Source: a virus
Strand: one strand, 5' to 3'
Virus record (IMG/VR): IMGVR_UViG_3300037069_002825
Span: 1-64,000 of that record
Length of the DNA stretch: 64,000 nucleotides
Of the stretch, positions 36,603 to 44,563 are shown in pieces. Numbering within the stretch: position 1 is the first letter of the stretch; the number at the start of each line of letters is the position of its first letter. A program made the position numbers and the translations under genes. The notes beneath the pieces are model-generated. The model saw only the letters and a program-made list of their open reading frames with translations. It had not been told where the DNA came from and searched no databases.

Positions 36603-37085
36603 TTAGGACGCGGTCCCGGTCCCGGGGACGGTGGTGACCTTCAGGGCGAGGCTCGCATCCTCCAGGCGCTGCCTGCGCTCGGCCAGCTCGGAGATCTCAA
36701 ACGTCAACGCTTCGACCCGACCCTCGACGTGGGCGATGCGCCCGGTGACGGTCGCCAGCTCACGTGAGACGTGATCCTCGACCGACAGGGCATCGTCCGG
36801 CCGAGCGTCGAGCAGGGTCGGTTCACCTTTGATACCCGAGCGCTTGGGGGCGTCCGCCTTCGGCCGTGAGGTGATGGCCTGCCCTGTCCGGGCGCGCGGG
36901 CTACGGCGACCGCGCCGCGATCCCAGGCCGCCGATTTTGTAGCCGGCCTCCTCTATCCGCCGTTTGTGCTGGTAGATGCCGTTCACCGAGATGCCCATGA
37001 CCTTTGCGGCCTCCTCGGCATCCTTTCCTGCGACCAGCAGGTCATGCACCCGCTGTTGCTTCGGTGTGAGCTTGGCTTTCGCCAT
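36603..37085 (-). CDS. Helix-turn-helix regulator with a C-terminal coiled coil
   Basis: The 160-residue protein has an N-terminal DNA-binding domain of the LuxR/sigma-4 type (LTPKQQRVHDLLVAGKDAEE, then VMGISVNGIYQHKRRI), a basic linker and a coiled coil (about 110-150) that could give dimers. It lies just upstream of the integrase gene, so it may control lysogeny genes or the operon. A small terminase-like HTH is a weaker alternative. Confidence 0.6.
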   Translation of the reverse strand: MAKAKLTPKQQRVHDLLVAGKDAEEAAKVMGISVNGIYQHKRRIEEAGYKIGGLGSRRGRRSPRARTGQAITSRPKADAPKRSGIKGEPTLLDARPDDALSVEDHVSRELATVTGRIAHVEGRVEALTFEISELAERRQRLEDASLALKVTTVPGTGTAS

Positions 37086-37090
37086 CCTTG

Positions 37091-37597
37091 TCAGCCTCCG
37101 TTTTGGTTTGTGTTTTGTTTGTTGGGTGTGTTGGATGGTACTACAGCTGGCTGCGCTGACTGCACCTTCGCAACGATGCCGTCAGCCTGATCCCCTACCA
37201 GCTTGTAACGCTCGATGAGCGCAGTGGCTACGTCCTGCGGTGGGTACCCCATAGCAAGCGCCGCCATGGCCTCCCCTTCCATCGCCGCCTCCCGACGTGA
37301 GGCAGCCTTCCTAAACGCACGGGCCTTGTCGGCGAGGGCGTTTCGGTAAGGAGAGAGGACATCCTTCAGCACGATCTTGCCATCGACCGAGCCTGGCGCC
37401 ATCCAGGAGCCGAATCGGTCATGCACGTAGTAGGTGACGCCCTCAGTGCTGAGCCGAGCGTGCAGGTAGCCGTCGGGGTGCATGCTGAACTTTGTGATTC
37501 GGAAGCTGTCGCAGCGTCCGACTGGCTCGATCACGTCGCGTGCCGCCTCTGCCATCAGGCGCTCGTCTTCGGCAACTCCACGCTCGTCGTCGCTCAC
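37091..37597 (-). CDS. Conserved-looking protein of unknown function
   Basis: GTG 37597 is preferred: AGGAGG lies just upstream and it overlaps the zinc-finger gene by GTGA. The 168-residue product has a beta N-terminal part (FSMHPDGYLHARLSTEGVTY) and helical remainder, with a Gln/Asn-rich end. A longer reading frame exists upstream but belongs to the other genes there. Confidence 0.6.
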   Translation of the reverse strand: MSDDERGVAEDERLMAEAARDVIEPVGRCDSFRITKFSMHPDGYLHARLSTEGVTYYVHDRFGSWMAPGSVDGKIVLKDVLSPYRNALADKARAFRKAASRREAAMEGEAMAALAMGYPPQDVATALIERYKLVGDQADGIVAKVQSAQPAVVPSNTPNKQNTNQNGG

Positions 37598-37770
37598 TGG
37601 GCCTCCTGTTCGTTGGTGGTGGTCTTGCCGCAGCCCTGGCAGGTTGGGCACGGCGCTGGGAGCGTAGGTGGTCCGACACGCCCGGCACCCCCGCACTGCG
37701 GGCAAGTCACGATCTCCACGCCGCACATGGCGCGCTCCACTAGCTCTCGGTCGGACACGTGTCCCGTCAT
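37594..37770 (-). CDS. Small DnaJ-like zinc-finger protein
   Basis: A 58-residue protein starts at ATG 37770, overlapping its upstream neighbour (ATGA). It carries CPQCGGAG...CPTCQGCG, the paired CxxCxGxG motif of DnaJ central zinc domains. Such mini-proteins often hold metal or chaperone contacts. It is easily missed because of its size. Confidence 0.65.
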   Translation of the reverse strand: MTGHVSDRELVERAMCGVEIVTCPQCGGAGRVGPPTLPAPCPTCQGCGKTTTNEQEAQ

Positions 37771-38015
37771 GAGACGATTTCACCCACCTCGCCCACGGCG
37801 TCGGCGTCGGCGTCCTCTATGTAGGGCAGGTGGACGACACCAACGCGCCCGGGCTCGTGGCCGAAGCTCATGCGGAACAGCGCCACGATCGCTTCGCGAA
37901 CCTGATGGATCGACCCCTGGCGTGGCAGTTCCGTCATGCCGACCTTCGCCTCCACCGAGTAGCCCTCGGTGTCGCAGGCCCGCGCGATGATTACGTACTT
38001 GATTGCATCGGTCAT
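37767..38015 (-). CDS. Small acidic protein
   Basis: The 82-residue protein has a beta-rich start (AIKYVIIARACDTEGYSVE) and acidic end. It is coupled to the zinc-finger gene. No family is recognised. Confidence 0.55.
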   Translation of the reverse strand: MTDAIKYVIIARACDTEGYSVEAKVGMTELPRQGSIHQVREAIVALFRMSFGHEPGRVGVVHLPYIEDADADAVGEVGEIVS

Positions 38016-38059
38016 TCGATCGGTCTCCTCGTGCTCGTGGGTGGGAACCTTGCGTAGCT

Positions 38060-38684
38060 TTATGGTTGTCGCCGGCGTGAGTCGTAGGGCTTTGTGAGGA
38101 AGGCCCAGAATGTCCGTGGGTCGCTTAGGTCATAGCCCATCGCCTCGCCGCTACGTTCCTCGGCGATCGACCGGTCGATGATCGGCCGGCCCTCAACGGC
38201 CGCGACAGCCTCGACGTAATCGGGGTGAATCTCGACGCCCCAGTAGCCCCAGTGGGTCGGGTCGAGCGACTCGAATCGACCGCCGTTGCCCGCTGCGATT
38301 TCCACGGATTCCCAGGTCGGCATTGACAGCTCCAGTAGCTCGTCGTCGGGCGTGACGGCCCAGGCGTGAGTGGTGTAGTGGCCGAAGCCGGACGAGTAGA
38401 CCCCCCTCGAAGTAGCGAAGAGCCGGGTCGATGCGCACGGCAGCGATCGCATTTTCGAAGCACCGCAGGTTCTCACCCATCAGGTGCCGGTACTTTTCGG
38501 GCAACACTCGTCCCGCGAAGAAGCGGCCGTGCTTGAGCAGAATCTCCGCCGCCCCGGCATAGACGGTGCCGGAGGCACGGGGCTCACGGAGCCACTGGGC
38601 CACCCGCCGTTCAAGCTCTCGCCTGAGGGCGATGCGGTTACGGTCGGCTGGCGTGGTGCCGGTGAGGTCGTTGAACAGGCTCAT
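38060..38684 (-). CDS. HAW-motif phage protein interrupted by a one-base frame change
   Basis: Two frames join at a run of six C on the plus strand (38401-38406). The first frame gives the N-terminal part ending CFENAIAAVRIDPALRYFEG, and the second continues VYSSGFGHYTTHAWAVTPDD. Removing one G from the coding-strand run makes a continuous 207-residue protein with the order C-x-x-NA...YxEG...HAW...YWGV known from uncharacterised phage proteins. Either a sequencing or assembly indel or a true mutation is present. The gene starts with an ATGA overlap at 38684. Confidence 0.6.
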
Positions 38685-39370
38685 CGGGTCTCCGGCCTGT
38701 AATTAGGCCCGGTGCTGATCCCGGGTCGCCAGTCGCGCTGCGAGCCCTTGCTGTCATCGAGGCCCAGCTCTTTCAGCCGGCGCCGGCGTTCCTCGTCGTT
38801 CAGCATGAGACCTTCGGGGAAGCCCACGGAGATGGCTTGACCGGCGGCCGTCACCCAGATGTGCGTCTGGTCCGCCTGGTCTACCAGTCGTGCCTCGGCC
38901 GGGAACAGCTCGAAACCCTCGCGACCCCAACCACAGATCTCGTTCTTGATCGCCTGGAGATCGCGCCAGTCATGCGCGGGCGTCTTGTCCCAGCGCTTGA
39001 TCGACAGGTGCATTGGCCCCGCGCGCCCACGGTCGCCGAGATACATAACCTTCACTTCGTATTCGTCATTTTTCCACACCTCGTCGATGGTTTCGGCGAT
39101 TACGAGTTGCTCGTGGTTTACCTCGCCGCGCTTGAGGGGTTGCCATGGGAGTCGGCCGCTCAGCACCTCGAATAGCAGTCTCAGTCGATCGCGCTCCTCG
39201 ACGATCGCGGATACCTGGTCCCACGGCACCCAGCCTTCACCGCGCGCTTGAACATTATTTACGCGCGGCCATTTGCGGCCGGTCCGTTCGCTTTCGTGTT
39301 CACCCCTGTGATCCGGCGGGAGCCAGCACACCCCGTGCTCGCCGCTTATGCCGCAACGCTCACGACTCAT
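38681..39370 (-). CDS. Phage protein of the LSIKRxD...IKNE...FPxExRLVD type
   Basis: The 229-residue protein has MHLSIKRWDKTPAHDWRDLQ, IKNEICG, FELFPAEARLVDQADQTHIWV in its central part, a motif order common in uncharacterised actinobacterial phage proteins. The N-terminal 45 residues include a Cys/His-rich patch (CGISGEHGVCWLPPDHRGEHE) that could bind zinc. No enzymatic motif is clear. Confidence 0.65.
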   Translation of the reverse strand: MSRERCGISGEHGVCWLPPDHRGEHESERTGRKWPRVNNVQARGEGWVPWDQVSAIVEERDRLRLLFEVLSGRLPWQPLKRGEVNHEQLVIAETIDEVWKNDEYEVKVMYLGDRGRAGPMHLSIKRWDKTPAHDWRDLQAIKNEICGWGREGFELFPAEARLVDQADQTHIWVTAAGQAISVGFPEGLMLNDEERRRRLKELGLDDSKGSQRDWRPGISTGPNYRPETR

Positions 39371-39412
39371 CGGTGTGCTCCTTACGGCGCCGCTGGTCGG
39401 TCGTACACCTCA

Positions 39413-40498
39413 TCACAGCCTCCTTGCTCGGGCCACGCCCGTCGGTGTTAGTTCACGGCCCTGCGGCGATACTTGGACGAGCCCCTGCTGGAGCAACCAC
39501 GGCTCCACAAAGAGCGCGACGTTCTTGGTGTCGCGCGAGAAGCCGAGCGCGGTGGCGATCGTGTTGACCGAGGCTCGATACTTCGTCTCTCCGCCGACGA
39601 CCCGTTCGGCCGAGAGTAGAAACCGCAGCATCCGCTGCATCGGCATCGTGAGCCCGTCGAGCGTGGTCGAGTTGAGGTCGACCACGACTTCCCTGGCGAT
39701 CTCCCCCCCGATCAGCCCCTCGGCCAGCGAGCTGGCGTTGCGGAGATAGCGGTTGAGCTGGCGCGGGTTGGCGCGCGACGCCCCGGCGAAGATGCGCGCG
39801 GCCACGGCCGTGAGCCCCAGACCCAGCGCAGCGGCGTTGTGGCGGGCCAGCACGGCCATGTCATCGGTCGTATAGGGGTCGAGCTGGGGTTGGAGCGGAA
39901 ATCGCCCCAGGAACGGCTCAGGAAGCAGCCCCGCGTCGGTCGTGCACCCGATGATCGTGATCGCCGGGAAGTCCACGACCCCGGTGCTGGTCACTAGCCG
40001 GCGGTCCTCCATGACCGAGAAGAACGCCTCGGGGTCGGCCGCCTGGGTGATCCCACGTCGATCGCCGCTGACCTGCATGTGGATCTCGTCCACGATCACC
40101 ACGTCGCCATCCTGGGCCACCTGGCGCAGCTGCTCGAACACATCGGTGGTCACGGGTGCACCCACCTGGAAGACTCGGCGCCCGGATTCATGGGCGATCA
40201 CCTGGCCGAGCGTCGTCTTTCCGGTCCCCGAGGCACCGACCAGCAGGATGTGATCCAGGGGCCGCCCGCTGGCGCGAGAAGCGCCCACGATGCGCCCCAG
40301 CAGCCGCTTGAGCCGCTGCTGGCCCACCATGTCGGCAAAGGTCTGGGGCCGCAGCTCGTTGGCCGAGCGCGATTCGAAGTCGAGCGGGGCGATCGTCGTG
40401 CGAGCTACCTGCTCCTCCGGCACAAGCGTCAGCCGACGGGCCATGTGCTGGGTGGCCTTGGCGCGGTCACGCTCCATCACGTCTGCGAGCGTTCTCAT
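39413..40498 (-). CDS. ruvB: RuvB-like Holliday junction branch-migration ATPase
   Basis: The 361-residue protein aligns by motif with RuvB over its whole length: LRPQTFADMVGQ, Walker A GASGTGKT (88-95), Walker B VIVDEIH (134-140), SVMEDRRL, sensor 1 GCTT (184-187), arginine finger in FLGRF (R199), YTTDDM and a C-terminal winged helix (about 260-361). RuvB rings pull DNA through RuvA-bound junctions. No RuvA or RuvC gene is visible; the phage has RusA instead. It overlaps the zinc-finger gene upstream. RuvB is rarely seen on phages. Confidence 0.85.
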   Translation of the reverse strand: MRTLADVMERDRAKATQHMARRLTLVPEEQVARTTIAPLDFESRSANELRPQTFADMVGQQRLKRLLGRIVGASRASGRPLDHILLVGASGTGKTTLGQVIAHESGRRVFQVGAPVTTDVFEQLRQVAQDGDVVIVDEIHMQVSGDRRGITQAADPEAFFSVMEDRRLVTSTGVVDFPAITIIGCTTDAGLLPEPFLGRFPLQPQLDPYTTDDMAVLARHNAAALGLGLTAVAARIFAGASRANPRQLNRYLRNASSLAEGLIGGEIAREVVVDLNSTTLDGLTMPMQRMLRFLLSAERVVGGETKYRASVNTIATALGFSRDTKNVALFVEPWLLQQGLVQVSPQGRELTPTGVARARRL

Positions 40499-40740
40499 GC
40501 CTCAACCCCGGTTCTCTTGTGGGTTCTCATGTGGTCGAGGACGGTACCCCAGTCTTGCTCGGGCTTGCCGCACTCGATGCATCGAGTGGGGTCTTCGCCC
40601 GGCGCACGTTGAGTCAGCGGTTCCCAGTGTCCGGCGGGCGCAGTCTCGATCGCGCAGCGACCGCAGAGCGACCACTTGCGTTTGTGGTGACGGAAGCCGA
40701 TCACTGGCATCCCGGCGGTGTGGGTGACAATCGACCCCAT
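40495..40740 (-). CDS. Small zinc-binding protein upstream of RuvB
   Basis: The 81-residue protein has two Cys pairs (CGRC and CIECGK) followed by HMRTH, a zinc-ribbon-like layout. It overlaps the ruvB start by ATGA, so the two are probably made together. It might replace RuvA as a DNA or partner contact; this is inference. Confidence 0.6.
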   Translation of the reverse strand: MGSIVTHTAGMPVIGFRHHKRKWSLCGRCAIETAPAGHWEPLTQRAPGEDPTRCIECGKPEQDWGTVLDHMRTHKRTGVEA

Positions 40741-40741
40741 G

Positions 40742-41386
40742 TTAGGGTTTCACCTTTCTGTACTCCGCGATGCCCCAGACGATTGCCCAGCAGCACCAAA
40801 GATAGTGGTTGTCCCACTCACGCATGTCATATTCGTATGCGTCGCGGATGGTAAGCCGGTCGTGCTCGAACCCCTCCAGTCGTTCGATGGCCGCGCGCCG
40901 GTCACATGGCTCTTCGACGTCAAGGAGCTGTTCCCTTACCGCCAGCCGTAGGTCGGCGACTACTCGCAACCCCGGGTCGCCGGGGTCGCCCTCGTCCACG
41001 CCCTCCCCGATCTCCTCGACCGCTTCCTTCAGCCATTCCTCCACGGTACGCCGATAGGCGTCAACGGTGAACACGCGGGTCGCTGCGCGGTCCGGGCGCG
41101 AGGTGATCTTCTCGGCCCAGTAGTCGGGACTGATGGTGTCCGAACCACCAAAGAAGTCGAACATATCGGGGATGCGCGAGAAGGTGTGATCCTGAACATC
41201 CCCGGCAATCGCAAGGTGCCCGGGCCAGGTGATGATGTCGAAGCCGTAAATGTAAGTGCGCGGTGCCTGGAAGCGAAGGTGTCGGTAGAGGCCCTCGTCG
41301 TGAAGGACGCGCATCTCGTGTTGCTCCGTATCGGCACGGAAACGCTCCCGTGCCACCATGTAAGGGTCACCACCGCCCATCATCAC
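40742..41386 (-). CDS. Phage protein of the TWPGHLAIxGD type
   Basis: The 214-residue protein contains YIYGFDIITWPGHLAIAGD and FSRIPDMFDFFGGSD followed by PDYWAEKI, a set of motifs shared by many phage proteins without known function. It has a long acidic helix (about 110-170). It overlaps the next upstream gene by ATGA. Confidence 0.65.
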   Translation of the reverse strand: MMMGGGDPYMVARERFRADTEQHEMRVLHDEGLYRHLRFQAPRTYIYGFDIITWPGHLAIAGDVQDHTFSRIPDMFDFFGGSDTISPDYWAEKITSRPDRAATRVFTVDAYRRTVEEWLKEAVEEIGEGVDEGDPGDPGLRVVADLRLAVREQLLDVEEPCDRRAAIERLEGFEHDRLTIRDAYEYDMREWDNHYLWCCWAIVWGIAEYRKVKP

Positions 41387-42396
41387 TCACCACCCAGTCC
41401 TTTCAGTTGCTTGCGCATCAGCTCGATAGCCTGATCGACCTCTTCGCTCTCGTCGGCCAGCGCGGCGTTGTAAGCGGCGGCCCTGCGTTGAAGTGACCTG
41501 AGCTTCGACCAGTGCACCTGGATCACGTTGCCACGGATAGCCTTGGTGCGGTCCTCGTAGGCGAGCACTTTGCGCACCTCCTCGATCGCCTGCTTGCTCT
41601 CTTCGAGCGCGCTGGCAATGTGGTGGCGACGAATCAGCTCCCGCTCACTGGCGCCATCGGCCAGTGGGACCGAATGCAGGTAGCCCCGGTGCTCGCTAAA
41701 CAGGCGGTCGAGCACTTCGGACAACGCCTCGACCTGCTCAGCGTGCCGCGCGAGCACAAAGTACACACCTCCAGCCTGACCGCGAAGGCTAGTACCTGAC
41801 AGCCCGACGATCCCACGACCCTCGTCGCTGTCCTGCTTGATGTAGTTGCGGATGATCCCACGGACCTTGCGACCCGTGACGCTCTTCGCGTACTTCTCCA
41901 CATAGTTATCGATCTCCGTCATCATCGGCAAGCACTCCGCGCGTGGCACGCCGCCGAGCACGTAGTATTTCACCTCGTCTGTTTCCTTGTTGAAGATGAC
42001 ACGCATGGCTCGGGGGTAATCGACGGCCTTCTCCTCCAAGTCACGAACAACCCGGCTGATCTGATAGACGATCTCCACCTCACCGTTCACTACGTCCACA
42101 ACGTCTGTCTGCGTGATCGTGCGATCGGGATTGGTCACGCGAGCTTCCTGGGCACGCATCGCGCGCCGGAAGATATCGGCGGCCTTCTGATCGCGCGGCA
42201 ACGGCTCGGGATCGAGGCCGGCGAGTAGCCACTCACGACGCAGCTTGCTGATCTGTACCGGCTCCTCCGGCATCGAGAACCAGCACACGTAGCCAAGCGG
42301 TTTGATCTTCGAGTCCTTGCTTACTGCCACCAGCCCGTCAAGGTTCCTCCCCGGACGGGAGGTGGTCGCGGACGACATTTTTGGTTCTCCGTTCAT
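41383..42396 (-). CDS. Companion protein of the ATPase-VWA module
   Basis: The 337-residue protein lies 17 bases downstream of the VWA gene and its stop overlaps the next start. It has a mixed beta domain (about 30-235) and a helical C-terminus with ALEESKQAIEEVRKVL and SLQRRAAAYNAALADE. The family is not recognised with certainty. Position suggests it is a client or adaptor of the RavA/VWA machine. Confidence 0.6.
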   Translation of the reverse strand: MNGEPKMSSATTSRPGRNLDGLVAVSKDSKIKPLGYVCWFSMPEEPVQISKLRREWLLAGLDPEPLPRDQKAADIFRRAMRAQEARVTNPDRTITQTDVVDVVNGEVEIVYQISRVVRDLEEKAVDYPRAMRVIFNKETDEVKYYVLGGVPRAECLPMMTEIDNYVEKYAKSVTGRKVRGIIRNYIKQDSDEGRGIVGLSGTSLRGQAGGVYFVLARHAEQVEALSEVLDRLFSEHRGYLHSVPLADGASERELIRRHHIASALEESKQAIEEVRKVLAYEDRTKAIRGNVIQVHWSKLRSLQRRAAAYNAALADESEEVDQAIELMRKQLKGLGGE

Positions 42397-42413
42397 CGAG
42401 TGTTAGTTGGAAA

Positions 42414-44102
42414 TCAGGATATGTGTGTCGCGAGCATCGTCGTGGCGTCGCTCGGGTCAGTAAGATCGAAATCGCTGACGGGCACGACGTGCTCGCAGTA
42501 TTGGTCCAGGTAGTTGAAGCTGCCACCGATGCCGATGCCCCACAACCTGACCCCCATTTCTGTGAGCTGATTGCGCAGGCGCTCATCTTCGACGCTAAAG
42601 CCGGCCTCGCCGTCGCCGACCATGACCAGATCGGCCTTGCGGAACTCCGGCGCCTCGGACATCACCTTGGCCGCAGCCTGCACGCCGATCAGCGGGATGG
42701 TGCCGCCACCGAAGAAGTGAGAGCACATCTCCACGAGCAATTCGGGATCGAGGCCCTGCTTAGCCGGGAACATCCACTGTTCCGTCGAGCCGGAGAACTC
42801 GATGAGGCCAAAGTCTCGCTTCTCGGTCCTCGCGATGTGGAGTAGGCACATGGAGATCGCTCGCGCCCACACGTTCCGCTCACCGTCCATCGAGCTGGAG
42901 CCGTCAACGATCATGAGGATCGGACCACGACCAGCGTGCTCCTCCCCGACCGTGGAGTACACCAGCAGCTCGCTGCTCACGTACCGGGACAGGAAGTCGT
43001 CCTCCAGGTCGGCGTCCGCAAACGCGGCCAGCTCGCCAGCGGTGATGCGGTTCAGGGCGTCACCGAACTTGACATCCACAATCTCGTCCTGGCCGCCAGT
43101 GACACGCTTCGAGCGGTGGAAGCGGATATCGCGGTCGAGCCGGCCAAACATCTCGGCCATGCGCTTCAGGTCGGGGTTGTTGGTCCACTGCTCGGCGATG
43201 CTCAGCGCCTGCTCGGGCGACTTGTAGTGAGGCTCACCCGCGCCGAAGCCCTGGCCAAAGCTCGGGATGCCAGCGCCAGATTCCGCCGCTTCACCCCCCG
43301 CAGCCGCCGCCTGGGCGATGGCTTCAGCCGCAGCGGCAGACATTGGAGTGGCAGATTCGGCAGCGCCGATGGCCTGCTGTTGGGCCTGCTGCTTGGCCTT
43401 CACCTGTTCGGCGATCTGTTCCTTCAATGCCTGGGGTATCGGCTGGCCGTTTTCGTGGTGGTTGCGCGCTTCCTGGCGTAGACCTTCCAGCCCCTGCATC
43501 GCGGACTGGGCCTGTTCGCGCATCTGTTCGTATTCCTGCGACTCGCGCGCCTGCACCACAAGCTCCTCGGTGAGCGTGTCCTTGAGCTTGTCGAGCACGG
43601 CCATCGTCGCCAGCGCGGACATCGCGGGGTCCTCGCGGGTGACGTTACGAGACTGTGCGTGGTCGTCCGTCGAGAAGAGCTTGGGCAGGATGCGTTTATG
43701 CAGCGAGACGCCGGGGTCGACCGGATCATCAACGAGCTTGGGCTGTTCCCGGGAGTGATAGCTGTAGAACACGTCCCGAGTGAGGTCAGCCCAGGCCTTG
43801 TACGGCTCGGCTTTTTCACGCGCAGCCTTGGCGTCACGCGCAGCCTTCTGATACTCCTGGATCTCTTGCTGCGAGGCGGTGGTGATGTCGATCATGTCCG
43901 GCTCCGGCACGTCGGGCACGATCACCGGCGCCTCTTTGACGGCCATGCGCTGGAAACGCGGGCTGTCTTCCACGTAGGTGTTGTGCTCCAGTTGGTCGAT
44001 CGAATCGTGAGCGACCACAGAGCGGTCCAGCTTCACCTTAGGCGCAGCGATGCGCTGTCCGGCGTGACCGAACAGGCGCTGTAGTCGCTCACTGATTGGC
44101 AT
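42414..44102 (-). CDS. VWA-domain protein (ViaA/CobT-like partner)
   Basis: The 562-residue protein has a helical, charged N-terminal part (about 60-330, with a Gln/Ala-rich run near 210-280) and a C-terminal von Willebrand A domain. The metal site is DGSSSM (D400, S402, S404), with GGGTIP and VMVGDGEAG as later MIDAS loops. In RavA-ViaA and CobS-CobT pairs the VWA protein binds the AAA+ ring and links it to the substrate. Two genes upstream is the RavA-like ATPase, which fits that pairing. Confidence 0.75.
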   Translation of the reverse strand: MPISERLQRLFGHAGQRIAAPKVKLDRSVVAHDSIDQLEHNTYVEDSPRFQRMAVKEAPVIVPDVPEPDMIDITTASQQEIQEYQKAARDAKAAREKAEPYKAWADLTRDVFYSYHSREQPKLVDDPVDPGVSLHKRILPKLFSTDDHAQSRNVTREDPAMSALATMAVLDKLKDTLTEELVVQARESQEYEQMREQAQSAMQGLEGLRQEARNHHENGQPIPQALKEQIAEQVKAKQQAQQQAIGAAESATPMSAAAAEAIAQAAAAGGEAAESGAGIPSFGQGFGAGEPHYKSPEQALSIAEQWTNNPDLKRMAEMFGRLDRDIRFHRSKRVTGGQDEIVDVKFGDALNRITAGELAAFADADLEDDFLSRYVSSELLVYSTVGEEHAGRGPILMIVDGSSSMDGERNVWARAISMCLLHIARTEKRDFGLIEFSGSTEQWMFPAKQGLDPELLVEMCSHFFGGGTIPLIGVQAAAKVMSEAPEFRKADLVMVGDGEAGFSVEDERLRNQLTEMGVRLWGIGIGGSFNYLDQYCEHVVPVSDFDLTDPSDATTMLATHIS

Positions 44103-44121
44103 GGTGGTCCTTCCCCCCCCT

Positions 44122-44535
44122 TTAGGAGCTGTAGGTCGCCCGCTCGTTGTCGGTGGGATAGATGACGCCCAGCTCAGGGTCGTCTACCGAGAAGGCGATA
44201 AAGTCGTCGCTTGCGGCGGCGTAACGGTTGATCGCCCGTTCGAGAAAGCTCACGCCGTAGGGCTGTGGCGCGGGCTTGGCGGGAATCGCGGTCTTCGTGA
44301 GTGGGAGCACTAGGACTGTTCCGACATTCCTCCTCTCCTCGAAGGGAATCGCGGCGCCGCCGCTTTCCAGCTCGTCGGCCATCGTCCGGAGCGCTGTGAC
44401 TGCCTTCGGGCGCAGTCGCTCGATCGCGGCCTCGCGCTTAGCCGTCCAGCCGTCACGTTCTCGTACGAGCCTATCCCGCTGCTTAGTCGCATCCGAAATC
44501 AGCTTTTTCCTGTCGATCTTGATTTTCGCGGCCAT
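44122..44535 (-). CDS. Coiled-coil protein between the VWA and MoxR genes
   Basis: The 137-residue protein starts with a basic helix (KLISDATKQRDRLVRERDGW) and continues with a beta part. It lies between the two module genes with short gaps, so it likely belongs to the same complex. No known family. Confidence 0.6.
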   Translation of the reverse strand: MAAKIKIDRKKLISDATKQRDRLVRERDGWTAKREAAIERLRPKAVTALRTMADELESGGAAIPFEERRNVGTVLVLPLTKTAIPAKPAPQPYGVSFLERAINRYAAASDDFIAFSVDDPELGVIYPTDNERATYSS

Positions 44536-44563
44536 GTTGCTCCCTTTTTGTGGTGGTGGATTG

